Part shown: one piece after another, positions 1-12,327 of the stretch | How the letters are laid out: every line of letters begins with the position of its first letter | How positions within the stretch are numbered: position 1 is the first letter of the stretch | Assembly (NCBI GenBank): GCA_950295325.1 | Contig: OX485804.1 | Location: 52,626,429-52,690,428 of the forward strand | DNA length: 64,000 bases | Source: Polytrichum commune | Taxonomy: Eukaryota > Streptophyta > Polytrichopsida > Polytrichales > Polytrichaceae | Direction of reading: 5' to 3' | Notes under the pieces: model-generated | The model's database searches: none | What the model was told of the DNA's origin: nothing | What the model saw: the letters and a program-made list of their open reading frames with translations, nothing else | Program-made: the position numbers and the translations under genes

Positions 1-1970
1 TTAGGAGCTTAACAAACAATGGAAAGTTGCTTGATTGCCATGAATTTTGTTTGAAACTCAAGGTATTCTTAATGTGATTGATTGTCATTGTGCATTATTA
101 TTTGATGTGGTAATTACAATATTTTTGTAGTGATCCAATCTAAGGAAGTTTGAATTGCAAGCAACACATAAGTAGTGTGTTGAGGGATGTTATTGGTGAC
201 GATGACTTTGCCTTACTTGTTGCTCGAAGCTTTTTATGACAAAGTACTTAGTGTTGGTGACGTGTTTGTTTATGGGTTTCCTTTCCTGAATTATTCAATG
301 AGGGGGTGTATTGGTGATGTGTCTCTCTAGAGGTTTTTCTTTCCTAAAATATTTACCAAGGGGTGTGCGTTATTAAAGGAATCCCCAATAAGTTATGTAT
401 TTTATTTTCAATAATTAATAATCATGATATGATTTTAGTAGATTGTTGATAAATGAATTTGATAAAGTTTCAATATATTTAGATAAATGTAGTTATTTTT
501 GAGTTTCATTTACTAACAATCAAGGTACAAATATACATTAAGGCTTATTTCTAGATCTACAAAGACCAAGTTGATTACGTGATAATAGACCCCTTGACAA
601 GATGTAGAACATGACTTCCACAATAATAGGGTTTATTTTTCAAATGTCAAATGCCCCTTGCATTCCATTTATAGCCAAAAATTTCAATTTTGACAGAATA
701 TATATATATATATATAATGTAATTGCTCATTGCTCACATGTTACTGCTCGCCGCTCACATGCTAGTTTCCCTCAAATCTACATGGATCAAAATCAAGAAT
801 ACAATGTGGTTGGACACAAAATTTGAGAAACTACAAACCATCCTAGGCTCAATTGTCAAGGCATAGTTGGTGAGCACTCGATGAGCGCGAGAATCTTAGT
901 CTTTGATAATGAACAAAATTTTCATACGAGCTCCAAAATTACAAGGAAGGTGTCCAATTTGCTAACCATCTTGTATTAATCATGTGTTTAGTATCCTAGG
1001 GGAAGTGTAATAGTTGTGAAAAACTAATAAACAATCAAGGCCCATATACTTTAACCTAAGGTAGCCAACAAAGGAATACAAAGACATTCCACAAAGCCCA
1101 AAAAGACATAAAGTATGTAACAAACACTTTGAGGCACAAACTTCCCGTACGCATGTGCATGGAGGGCACGAAACCCAAACCCCATGACTCTCTCATGGCC
1201 ATGTCTCTTGGTAGATGAAGAGTCCGGTCTAAGGTAGAAAGGATCTTATATTGTTACCTCGGGTCTTGAGACACAGTAAAACATACGATTAAGTGAGCAG
1301 AAGATGGTTAGCAAGTCCTACTAAATACATCTTCAGATCATAGCCACTTTCTTTATAATTATGGAGCTCAACATATGAATATCTTATTTATTGGCTCTGT
1401 GTATAGGACAGAGACTATGCATCAACTTTTTTGTTTCAAGAGCAAATTTCCTAACCACTTTGCGTTCACACTTGGACGTTTCTTGTTCTTGCTATTTTTG
1501 GTCCATTTGATTTAATGTGGATGTTAACTATAGTGTTATATATATATAGGTAATTATAGTTTCTCCTAAAATGTATTGAAAAACTCCTACTTAAGTATAG
1601 TTATTTTGGTAGCTTCAATCATTGACCTGCATTTGAAAAAATGGTGCACAAAATTCAAGAAAGTTTTGGTTATAGATATAGAAAATAGCCATGGACTGGA
1701 ATGAGCAAACTAGACAATTACAGTTGTAGTCTTTCATAAGAAAAGACAGAGCCTCACGGTTCTACCGTTTCCTTGTTATCAAAGTGAAGATTCTCGTGAT
1801 GATCGAATGGTCATAAATCCTCCTCTCCCAATTATGTGAAATGTTGAACTTAGAATGGTTATCATATTTTGAACAAAATAAAGATCATTAGAATTCAATA
1901 ATTGAAACAAAATGAAAGAAATGAGAAAAAAATAATGAACAAAAAAAATGATAAAAAATCAGGTGAGTCC
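1..1970. other. AT-rich intergenic DNA, no gene seen
   Basis: No reading frame here resembles a protein. Two imperfect units of about 57 bp stand in tandem at about 253-308 and 310-366, each beginning with ttggtga and ending with ggggtgt. A short TA microsatellite lies at about 698-715. Pieces of the dispersed repeat called family B in this annotation lie at about 889-985 (plus), 1302-1392 (minus) and 1755-1865 (minus). Confidence 0.5.
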
Positions 1971-1971
1971 A

Positions 1972-2386
1972 TCAACTAGCTTTATAAAGCCACTTAGAAA
2001 GCTTTATATCATTGAATTTTGGTTTCATAAATTTGATAGCCTCACGAGGAGCAAGTGAGTTGTTCCACCTCTCAAGCCACTTAATTTTCATAGAAGTGCC
2101 CATAGTTGAGGTTGCCAACATCCAAAGTTTTTCTTGAGTCATTTCAAGACTCTCATCGTGAGTTTCATAATGAAACTTCAAATGCTCTAAGAATAAAGAA
2201 ATATGTTTATGATTTGTAATGGGGAATTGTTTCTTCAGTTCCGAATAGAAAGTCAATTTCACCCTATGAACAATTTTGGAAACCCATTCATCAACTGCCC
2301 TTAAAGTCCAATGCACATGAATGACATATTTCTCATGAAATTTCCTTTGAGCAAGAACATCAACATCCCCCAATTTTTGCTACACC
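1972..2386 (-). CDS. Possible exon of an unrecognised gene or transposon remnant
   Basis: An open frame of about 135 residues follows a possible splice acceptor (ggtgtag at about 2387) and would begin QKLGDVDVLAQRKFHEKY. It ends with a stop at 1972. The composition (many K, H, W and L) looks protein-like, with segments such as LRAVDEWVSKIVHRVK, but I recognise no domain. It has no good ATG start, so it would have to be an internal or terminal exon or a decayed transposon fragment. It lies downstream on the same strand of the weak two-exon model at 3791-4196, with the ~100-bp repeat array in between. Whether the two belong together cannot be told from sequence. Confidence 0.25.
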
Positions 2387-2510
2387 AAAAAAAAGACGTA
2401 AAAGAATATCAAAAATCACACATAATAAAAAAATATGATAGTAGAAATCCAAATGAACAACAAGAATGAATGAAATATACAAGAAACGGTAAAAATATGA
2501 TTATGATTAT

Positions 2511-2548
2511 GATTTCAGGTCAGATTCTAAGATGCTATGATTATTTTT
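2511..2548. repeat. 38-bp direct repeat, copy 1
   Basis: A stretch starting gatttcaggtcagattctaa is repeated essentially without change at 3636-3673, in the same orientation and 1.1 kb away. The ~100-bp array lies between the two copies. Confidence 0.8.
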
Positions 2549-2640
2549 AATTCATCATTAGAAAAGGTAGAACATCCATATCTAAAGCACAAAAAATGCC
2601 ACCCATATGAAAAGAAAAAAATAATAAGAATAAGAGTGTT

Positions 2641-3280
2641 TACATATGAAAAAAATCACATATGCAAAGTCAAATGAAATGCAAAATAAGGTGGCCGTTA
2701 ATAGCAACCCTTATAGGAGAAAAAATGATGAATGTGAGTGTTTAGATGTGAAAAATAGTACATATCCAAACCAAAGTGAAATGCAAATAATGATGGTCAT
2801 TAATATGTAAGGACAACAAAAATGATGAATGTCAATGTTTACATGTAAAATAAAGTATATATACAAAAAACATTAAAAAAAAAAACAAACCGTTAACGGC
2901 CTCTTTTATTGAAATTATTTTTTCATGAAAGTGAGTATGTACATGTGGAAAAAAACCACATGTTTAGAAGGAATTTCATTTTTTTTACAAAAATGAGGGT
3001 TTATATGTAGAAAACATCACATATGCAAAACAAAGTGAAATGGAAAAAAAATGGTTGTTAACGGCCACTCGTATAGAAGGAAATTTGTTTATGAAAATGT
3101 GTTTATATGTAGAAAAAAATCACATATGCAAAAAAAGTAGGAAAAAAAATGTGACCGTTAACGGCCTCCCGTATGAAAAGAATTTTTTTATGAAAGAAAA
3201 TGTTTATATGCAGAAAAATTATAAAAAAAACATATGAAAAACATTGTGGTCATTAACTCTCTTGGAAGGAAAGAAAATGA
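2641..3280. repeat. Degenerate ~100-bp tandem array with GTTAAC palindromes
   Basis: About seven diverged units begin near 2641, 2744, 2841, 2940 (short), 3002, 3105 and 3206. A typical unit runs tatatgtagaaaaaatcac, then catatgcaaa, a purine-rich tgaaatggaaaaaa stretch, a palindromic ccgttaacgg-like core and a tail tttatgaaaatgt. The core also appears in altered form outside the array at about 3350, 3403, 4350 and 4420. Units vary between roughly 60 and 103 bp. Short reading frames across the array are by-products of the repeat. Confidence 0.75.
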
Positions 3281-3635
3281 TTTATTTGTGTGATTCTATT
3301 TTAAAGAAATCATGTTGTTAAATAAAAACTGAAACCCAAGAAGGGAAGGCCGTCAACGGCCACCCTAAACCATAATACAAAAATAAGAATAAAAAAAGGA
3401 TGGCTATTAATGGCTATCCATTTGGAAGATTAAAAACATGAAGTGCACTTTGATTGATATTATTTTTTTAATTTTTTTAATTTATTTCCAAAAAGAATTG
3501 TATCTATACATTATATCCTTTACATTCACTTCAAATTTTTTTTAAATTGGGACATAATGTCAATTTTTTATACATTACCAAACTATATTGAAATTAATAT
3601 GGTTATATTTCCTCCAAAAATATTCAACTTTTGAA

Positions 3636-3673
3636 GATTTCAGGTCAGATTCTAAGATGCTATGATTATTTTT
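3636..3673. repeat. 38-bp direct repeat, copy 2
   Basis: Second copy of the stretch at 2511-2548, same orientation. The pair brackets the ~100-bp tandem array. Confidence 0.8.
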
Positions 3674-3790
3674 TGGCTCTAGAACACACACAACATAATC
3701 ATTTTTTTTGCTATATACCGTTGAAATCGTATTTTGGTTTATACAATATGATGTATATCATGTACCTTCATATTTATTTTCATTTCAGGG

Positions 3791-4196
3791 TTATTCTCTT
3801 ATCAATTTGTTCGTATTTTTTGCCTTCATCTCCGGCCCAGATGGTTGTTCCTTCTTTTCATATTGTGTCGTTTTCTCTCTGTCGATGTCTTTGTCATCAC
3901 CTTCTTCCTCCTCATTGCATTCAAAGACAATATGTGGTTGAGCTTGACATGTAGTGGTTTCATGTTCGAAGACATCTTCCTTCATGGCTTCACATGCTAC
4001 AATATCTTCGTATGTCAAATTTATTGTTGTGTCTAATAGGTTCACTCCTATCATTCAAACACACATGTCTATTCATTCTAGTCCTTGACAATTGTTTCTT
4101 ATTTGAAAAACAAAAGTTACTTCTCTTCAAAAAAAAATTCCTACCTTTTATTGGAGTGACCACTGCTAATAATGAACAAATGACATTCTTTTGCAT
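3791..4196 (-). CDS. Hypothetical two-exon small acidic protein (weak model)
   Basis: On the minus strand an ATG at 4196 opens a 52-nt exon (4145-4196, MQKNVICSLLAVVTPIK) followed by a gtagga donor. A tgatag acceptor then leads into 3791-4047. The join preserves frame and gives about 102 residues, ending in a TAA. The second half is acidic (a run of E then GDDKDIDREK) and ends in a Lys/Asn-rich tail. No family is recognised. Support is the matched donor, acceptor and frame plus protein-like composition; the weakness is the short length and the repeat-rich setting, where such matches can arise by chance. It could be a remnant of a transposon-carried gene. Confidence 0.25.
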
Positions 4197-4509
4197 CTAA
4201 ACACATTCAACTGCCCTCTCCACTACATTGTCCATTCTCAACAACATACATTTCTCTATATTGCTTCATTTTTGTTTGTGAAATCTTATATTATATGATG
4301 GTCTTCATCACTAACCCACCTCATTGCATGACTAATAATTATAAAATGTAGCCGTTAATGGCTATATTTAGTTTATTTAGTTTATTTTTATTATATATAT
4401 AACTACTATATATAAAAGCGTAACCATTAATGGCTATACATAGTTTATTTAATATTATTAAGTTATATGCATGTATACATGCACATATTGGGTCAACGTG
4501 CATCATAAA

Positions 4510-4795
4510 TTATAAGTGCCAAATTTAATAGTTCCAATTCTAATATTGCCAATTGTAATAGTGTAAGTTCTAATAGTACCAATTTTAATATTTCCAGTTG
4601 TGATAATACCAGTTATGATAGTGCTAGTTGTGATCGTGTCAGTTCTAATAAAATCATTTCTAATATTACCAATTATAATATTGCGAGTTTTCAGTTCTAA
4701 TAGTGTATGTTCTAATAATGTCATTTGTAATGGTGCTAGTTGTAATATTGACATTTGTAATATTGTCAGTTGAAATAATGCTACTTATAATAGTT
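4510..4795. repeat. Degenerate 15-bp minisatellite
   Basis: About 19 diverged copies of a 15-bp unit close to taatantgccagttc stand in tandem. Because 15 is a multiple of three, the minus strand reads as an open frame with a five-residue Thr/Ile period (TITIGNIRIGTI); I take that frame as a by-product, not a gene. Confidence 0.8.
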
Positions 4796-5528
4796 GTCGG
4801 TGCCAATTGTAAATGTTGCATAAATTAATAACTTCCATAATATACAAATTATGTCACACCCCTCGTTTGGCCCACTACTTGCAAATGAAAGGTTGTATAC
4901 TCTGTTGATTACAACCATTATATTTTGTTAATATCTCTTCATGCTCCATAACTTATACTTTCAAATGACATTATAATATTTTCTTCTATACCAAACATTG
5001 TATAATATTTAATATCATACAATTTTGTTTGGTTCAAAATTTCTAATTTCTCATTCACAACATTCACAACATTTTCATTTGTCAATACTATAATTTGCTT
5101 CTTCTCATGTCTTTGTGTTCTTGTGGCTTGTCCATAGTTTTCTATTATTTTTTTAAAACCTTTCCCTATGGGTACTATTATTGCAATAGGTCATGAGGTC
5201 CCATTCGTTTTACCATTGGGTGCCAAAGGCTTTGTACATGTGTATGCTCATGTTTTTCATGTCTGTTTTGGATTCTCCCCTCCTTCTATTGTCACAGAGA
5301 AAGAAATGTCAAGTGACTCAGGTGTTCTCAAAGAATCTATCTTCCAATCAAGATACAACGACCGTGAAGGCTTCTACTGGCCTCTTCATGCAAAATGCTA
5401 TAGAGTTTACGATATCTCCTCAAAGTTCTTCGCGACTTCGACTAAAATACTAACTCCCGTTTCTCGTATGTCTAGTGTTAAATACCCATTGTTATGTCCA
5501 GTACGAATGAAGTCTCCATCAAGTGTTT

Positions 5529-5783
5529 GTTGGCCGGGGATTCGTTGCACTCAAGTAAAATCATCCGTGCGGATGAAAAAAACACAGGAATCATCTAAAT
5601 GGCTATTTTTGGGCAATTTGATTCCGGAAATAGAGTCAAAGGCCCCGAATTAGTCTAGTGACGTCACATTCAAATGAATCGGCCCTCAACCCCATAGGGG
5701 GGCTTTTTTTTATTGGAGCCACTTCATCCACGATATCTTGGATGGATGATTTTACTTGAGTGCCACGAATCCCCAACCGTGTT
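5529..5783. repeat. MITE-like inverted pair (family E, copies 1 and 2)
   Basis: The stretch at 5529-5572 contains ggggattcgttgcactcaag followed by taaaatcatcc. It is found inverted at 5736-5783 (ggatgattttacttgagtgc then cacgaatcccc). The arms are about 40 bp and the spacer about 165 bp. Related copies lie at 9298-9375 and 10697-10765. Coding-like frames that cross it do not resemble any protein I know. A small non-autonomous element is the simplest reading; I could not define target-site duplications. Confidence 0.55.
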
Positions 5784-6101
5784 GGTTCCGATAATACTAT
5801 CCTCATCAATCTCCAAGATATTAAACATGAATCCCTAGAACCTCTAATAGAGTTATCATCTAGTGATTATGAAGGTATCCAAATTATGGTGAAAACATAT
5901 TGTAATACATCGGAATGGCACATAGCAAGAATCTTACACAAATCAAAGAAACAATGTCACGCCATTAAAAAACACACACAAGCCAAATGCAAGTTGTCAG
6001 TTGTTAGGCATGAAAAACCCATTGTTGCCCCTACTTACAAATGGAAAAAGTGTGAGTATAAGGGCCAACAATTGAAATCGAGGAGTTTTGGTTTTGTCTA
6101 A
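5760..6101 (+). pseudogene. Unrecognised ORF fragment, probably transposon-derived
   Basis: An open frame of about 110 residues (LEPLIELSSSDYEGIQIM in the middle) has a protein-like composition, with a basic Cys/His-containing stretch near the end (KKQCHAIKKHTQAKCKL). Its start overlaps the family E repeat, so the 5' end is not trustworthy. It lies just before the LTR-like segment at 6240-6960. I do not recognise a family; a remnant of a retroelement polyprotein is possible but unproven. Confidence 0.2.
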
Positions 6102-6239
6102 ACCAAATTGCTCGTTCCTGTGTTCTTACACGACCCGAAATCCTTGAAGTTTGGCATGTTCTTACTAGTACCAACCTTACCCCTACTGAAGTCATTGAGC
6201 TTGAAGAAGTTGGGTTCTACCTACAATCCAATGTGCCCA

Positions 6240-6960
6240 TTTCTCCTTGATAACTTCTTTCCTTATCTAGGTGTCACGTGAGGTGACATCGGGGGCTAAG
6301 TCACGTCAATTTAGGAGTAAATGGACTCCACTAGGAGTCCATGTGTGTTGGGATGAGTAACGGACTCCATTGGGAGTCCTAGTTAGTTGTTCATCCACTC
6401 CATGGATGAACTCCACATAGGATTGGGGTTGTATGGAGAGGAAGGCCTCTTGACTTGCCATTGTTGTCAAGTCAAGTCTTGTGAGTGTGTTTTGAGAGAG
6501 AGAGAGCTTGTTGTTGCTTTCTCATGGCTATGGTGTAGTAGATTATGAGTAAAGCCTTTGCATTCTTTCTCCACCACTTGCACTCTTGGATTCTCCCTTC
6601 GTGGAGTGAGAGATAGCTTGACTCTTGTGTGTGAATTTTAGAGTTTCTTAAGCTTTGTAAGGAGACATTTTAGTTTCTTAAGCTTGGAGAGAGAAACCCT
6701 CATCTTGAAGAGGTGGTTATTTAGCATTTTAGTTTGCTATTTTATTTTGCTAATTGATGTTGACGCCGACACTCGATCTGTTGTGTTTAACGATCTTAGT
6801 TTACACGACATAGGGTATTTCAACATGTTTTGTGGACTCATTCTCGACCAACACATGTCGAAAGAATCCCTTCTCTTTGGAATGGCAAACAAGTTCATCG
6901 AAGTTGTAAGGCACCCACCGAAAATCACCGCAATCAGTGGGAGAGTGCAAGGAATGTAAC
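6240..6960 (+). mobile_element. LTR-like or leader-like segment with three hairpins
   Basis: The segment is not protein-coding in any convincing way. It carries three successive perfect hairpins: 6321-6342 (9-bp stem), 6362-6379 (7-bp stem) and 6389-6411 (9-bp stem). These are followed by a GA tract and a C/T-rich stretch such as is often seen in plant retrotransposon LTRs and leaders. No matching second LTR was recognised within the window, so this may be a solo or decayed copy. The call is inference. Confidence 0.25.
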
Positions 6961-8591
6961 TGGAATTATTACCGGGGTGAACCTCTTTCTTTACCTTGGA
7001 CTTGGTGTGATTATCACACTTTCGTCCAAGACTGCTTCTAACGGAATTTTTTTTTAACATCACACTTTGTAATTTTCCATCTTGTACTTGTCCCCAATAT
7101 GAACATGAACGTCACATCCATTAAAAAACACGGCATGTACATAAATTGCAAACACCTCTATTACATCTTCCGTTACTTATGCAAATTGGATTATAAGAAA
7201 GACACGTTCATCCACGTTCCTACCCTTAGTTGGGATGAAGTTAAGCAAGTGCTTATCGGTGCCATAATCATCAAGGCATGTGAGTGAGCAAGTTAGTTGA
7301 TAGATATTAGACTGCTATCAAGTAGATATATCATATTGATATATTATATTCAAATACCTAAAATCCAATAGCCAAATACTATATTTATAGTCCAATATGT
7401 ATCCCTTGCTATAATATAATAATATTTTATTATGTATACGATGTTCAACATCCTATGGTGTTTTCACAACGTTTGCTCCCTCTCATCGTCAAAATTGCCT
7501 TTAAATTATTTATACTCTGACTTGATCAACCCACTTTGGGATGGCCTCCCTGAACATGATATAAATTTTAAAACATGCAATAGCATCACATTGCGAGGTT
7601 TATTTAATCTAAAATCCATGGTCATGGGTCATGTGGTAACATGTATTTTAAGTAAATAAATATCTTTTAATTGAGAAACGTCGATCTTTGGTTTGTTAAC
7701 CAAAAAAATTAGAAATTACACCAATTTGAAAATTTTGAGGTTGTGGGCTCACACAATCCCTACTCACCGCTCTTAGGCTCACACTCGCATGTTCACATCC
7801 TAGCGTCGTAGATCATATTACAAAATCTTATTATATTAATGGGAGTGGTTGAAGCAAGTTGATGAGGATTGACAAGGTTGCGATCGTGAATTGTCGGTGT
7901 CAAGGTTGAGGTTGTTTGGGAAAGGTGTTCAACAATCATCTTGGATAACTTAACTTGATATTTACGACATTTAAAGTTTTCATTAATATAATTGACACTT
8001 GATGTGTGCTATTCAAATTGGTTTAAGACTTACCTCATAGTTGATTCCACTACATATATACTATTATTATACTATTATAAATTATAAATTATAAATTATA
8101 TCATGGATTCAGATCCTAATGGCATAAAAGAATCCAAGATGCAACGCAACGAGCCATGATACTAATTAGTAATATTAAAGCTCATCAAACCAATCACCCA
8201 TGACTCATACTTTGGGGGGGGGGGTCTTTGGACCTCCTTTGTACCTTTACCTTTGGTAGGATTGTTGGATCAAGCTCAAAGAGCAAGACATGTAGCTAGG
8301 GCCATGGTTTCAAATGGCCATGGCATCCCATGGTTATAATCTCAAGGCCCACATGAACGAACGTTCATTGCTTAATAATGTTATGAATTAAACAAGTTAA
8401 GGATCTTCTATGTTGTTTTCGAAGTTGAAACAACTTATGTGTTGTAATATATTTGATTGTGTTATCACCTTAGGTGAAGAGAGCTTGGTTTGAGGCCAAC
8501 TCAAAGAGCAATACATTTGCACTATATATATATATATAGATACGCATGTGTGTGTGCGTGTGTGTGTGTGTGACATCATAGTTGATGTGCC

Positions 8592-8745
8592 ATGTTATTT
8601 GGTGTAGCCTTCATGACGTCCTCCAATAGCAAGTGCCCCATGCCAGTCTATGGTGGGCACCTAGTGAATGCAAAATCATTTACATGGTTTAATGTTGAAT
8701 AATGTGGACCACACTAAAGCAAATGGATAGTATATTTTCAGTGCT
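8592..8745 (+). repeat. Dispersed repeat family C, copy 1
   Basis: Contains the palindromic core gtgtggaccacactaaagc. Related copies in the same orientation lie at about 17430-17570 (in an intron of the protease gene) and 38100-38265. Similarity extends for over 100 bp on the left side of the core in copies 2 and 3 (cacatgaaactctc / tcacgctctctagttgcc) and is weaker in this copy. Confidence 0.55.
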
Positions 8746-9297
8746 TTTTTAATTAAAAAAATATTGCTCTCTCAAACATTCATGTTCAATTTCACCCCAA
8801 CTACGTTGATATCACCTATTAGTGTGGTTTACCATTTGGAGCTACGCACTGCTATAGCTTCTACAACAAGAGTATCAATTTTTTGCCCAAATAACATAAG
8901 TCCACACATCAAGGAACACGACATAACTTACTTGATAGGAAAATGATACTCTCACATCCATCCAACATAAAACTAGTCCCCCTCATAGATTTGTTGCTAA
9001 TTCAACTCAATGACTTGGTCCAAACTAATTCCAGGTCTTGAAACCTACTTCCAATGTTAGTAACCTCCAAGAGGCACACTATTTCATGGATTTTTTTTAG
9101 TCTTTTTTAATTTTTATGCTGAATGAATGAGAGGTACATTTGTCTGTAAAAATTCTCTCTCTCCATACAAAATGTCATAGCATTGTGTAACCCTAGCTGG
9201 CAAACTACACAAATAGGTGAGATTGATATTAATTTAGGAACTATGACACAAATCACAAAGTCAATTCTACCTACCCTCCATAGTACGACACTCAGTT

Positions 9298-9375
9298 ACA
9301 TGGCCAAGGATTCGTGGCACTCATGTATTCTCAATAGTGAGAGTTCATTCATCTTTGCGGATGAGATGAACCACT
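9298..9375 (+). repeat. Family E (MITE-like) copy 3
   Basis: Begins with ggccaaggattcgtggcact and continues into a tgcggatga segment shared with the copy at 5529. It is more diverged than the others. Confidence 0.5.
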
Positions 9376-10659
9376 TTAGATACTTCCATACGTTGTCGGC
9401 TCCTTGTCTCAAGGGTTTCAAAAATACCAAGTTTTAGTAGTTTTAAAAATCCTAGTCTAATCTACTACTAAAGGCACCGATATAAAGGGGCATAGATATA
9501 AAAGATAAATAATGCCTCAAATAGAAGCAAGTGGGGGCATCTTGTGTTGCCAACCTATCACTACTAATCCGGTTATTTTAAAGAAAAATTTACATGGGCG
9601 GACGTTAAATACCCCCTCACGAACTTTCGGAGGTATCAAATCCGGGTTGGGGCAACCTTCTAAAGAAATTTTCTAAACCCGACCGAAAATTGTTGTCCGC
9701 CTTGCCCAACTTCAAAAAAAACATTGCCCTTGCATTCTTGAAGGCCGCTTGACTACAAATCCCATATTGAGTGCACTTCACCTTCAAGGTCTAAAATCCA
9801 ATATATATATATATATATATGTGCACTTCTAATCAATAAATAAGCAATTGATTGGGATTTCATTCCGGAAGTGAAACCATCAATGAAGCATGTAATTAAC
9901 TTGGAGGTCAAAATCATTACAAACTCCTCATTAACATCGAGGTTATAATTTTGTGACTTACCATTTTAAATTATCTTTGTCATTCTAATGATTGATTAGT
10001 GCAAGTGTTCATAAGATGACCAAAATGAAACAATGAAGATAGAATATAAAACATATAACCAAAAAAGTTTATATAAAAATCAATTTTGTGTTTTTAGGTA
10101 ATATAATATAAGGTATAAATAAATGATATGTTATTTGGAATTAGACTTGTGGGACAACATTATGGATGGGGTATACTCAGAAAATCATAAGTTTATGACT
10201 ATAGCCTATCTGAATAATTATAATAATTTATCCTCATCACATAGTATATTATCTTTAAAATCACATGGTGTATATTATTTATTCTAAAATAATAAAATAA
10301 TAAAATAATGTTTTTTTTAGTTCACCAATTTATCATAAGGTGATATATATTATTTTGACATATTACAGATGTTTGAGCAATCACACCCGTGCAAAATAAA
10401 TGAATTATGAACAAAAAAAAAAGTGTATGACAACACGTCATAACTATATATCGCACACGTTGATATCTTGTGATATTTATCAAAATAACCATGTGGAATT
10501 CAAAGCCACACCATGGTCTTGGAAACAACTCATGGGAGGTTAGAAAATACGCTTGGAGCATCCAAGGCCACATCATTGCCCCTTGCCAACTAATTAATAT
10601 TCATAAAATAACTATGAGGGAGAAAATAGGTCTTACAGGCCAACTCGGAGGTGTTTCAC

Positions 10660-10765
10660 TAAAGTAAGCTCCATCCGAGCTTCTTGATGGACTCATCCGA
10701 TATTTGTCACCGGATGACTTTACTTGAGTGCCACGAATCCCCGGCCCAGTTACATGACACCTCGA
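10660..10765 (-). repeat. Family E (MITE-like) copy 4
   Basis: Contains gatgactttacttgagtgcc followed by acgaatccccggccc, the reverse complement of the arm at 5529-5572. A short internal inverted stretch (catccgatatttgtcaccggatg) lies next to it. Confidence 0.55.
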
Positions 10766-12327
10766 TAATACGATGCACGCCTTGTTGACCAAACTGTACA
10801 GTGTTAATTTACCTCCATACTTCGACTATGACACTCATAATACGACATTTTTAGACCCGATTTGTCATATAATAAAAGAAATTAACGTGCACAAGTGATA
10901 GGCCCACATGTATTTCAAAAATTCACATGTGATTACTTGGTACTTTGAAACATGCAAGGGAATCTTAAGCAACGTGGGAAGGAACGTTGCGAGCATATTT
11001 CCTCAATATAAATACTCCTTAATACTTATGTATTTTCGTTCCATGTACAAAATGATATTGTACATTGAAATAGACCGTTTTTTCTTTAAAAAAAAAACCT
11101 TAACCACACGACATCTGAGACCCAAACATCATGTTACCGAGATTACAACATTCGCATAATACACCGCTTTCTTGCATGGCCGACCGGGTCTTTAATAATA
11201 AGAGAGGGAGAACCGAATCCGCATTAGAATACTACACCTATAGCTTTTCCCAGACAACGCCATGGCTTTCCCCTTATTAAGCTATAATATGGTAAGATTG
11301 AGATTCCACTAGGTACACGAGTAGCATTGCGACTCAATTCAATGTAGTGGTGGCATGGACTCGATCCGCAAACAAGGGACAGGTGGAAAGTGCTTGGAAA
11401 GCATCGAAAGCTTTTGCAAAATTCAACCACACCTCGATCATGATTCATGAGCCATAGCCTAGCCTAGCCCTGCAACAGTTTCCTCATGAAATCTTGGGTC
11501 TCGCCCCACCTAGCTAACAGAATCCCTTAAAATAGACAAAGCGGCTACTCGACCATGCAAAGCATGTAACCATGCAGTGGAGTTGCAGTGGAGTTTCTTA
11601 GTAATCAATTTTGCAGCGTTCTTTGTGCATGATTTGAGCATGATTTGAACAGGGGGCCGGCCTGTGGACACTCGCCACTTTACGTTACCTCTATAAGCAC
11701 AGCTCTAGCTATAGAGTAATATGTTTGTTGTGCCTATTGTACCCACCATGGTCGTTGGTACAATGGGGCTGGGGCTGGGGCGAATCAACCCGTACACTGG
11801 TTCCTTGGAGGCAAGGAGCGTTTAGGCATCCAATAACTTAAGGAATGAGTGTATGGGTTGGTTCGCCCAAATCCTGGTACAGCCATGTTAGTAAAGTGTG
11901 TACATTCTAAACTCTGTAGTATTGACCTCCTTAATATGCCACTCTTATCTTTTGTATCCCGAAACTGGTAGGGAATGGCGGTTCTTAGTTCAAAGCTCGC
12001 TTCTTGTTTATCGTGTTCCTTCCCATGCATCATGGGTTTTGACATTAAAGTAAACTATTGAAGGATCGGAATTGCACGCTTGCACGCATGATGTTGTCAA
12101 CAATGTCATTTTTTGGGAATGTCACATGCTACATCAATTCTCTTTTGTCACACATCCATGTTACATGCGAAAGAACTCCTTGATATCACATGCACTTTGG
12201 TTGCCACGAATGTGTTATTATGGAGTTTAGAGTGTATATATATACAAAAAAATTAGCATTCAGTGAATAAATTTACTTTACTTAGCCTTATTTTTGTATT
12301 GTGTGTTTGTAAATTTTGACTCGTGTA

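Larger units (their letters stand above)
7300..12300. other. Repeat-rich intergenic DNA, no gene supported
   Basis: Only short frames are present. The region holds TA and GT microsatellites at about 8523-8573, a poly-G run at about 8214-8223, a dispersed repeat (family C) at about 8592-8745, an AT run at about 9801-9820, family E copies at 9298-9375 and 10697-10765, and a purine-rich stretch near 9528-9545 (aagcaagtgggggcat) that recalls the polypurine tract just before a retrotransposon 3' LTR. Confidence 0.45.
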
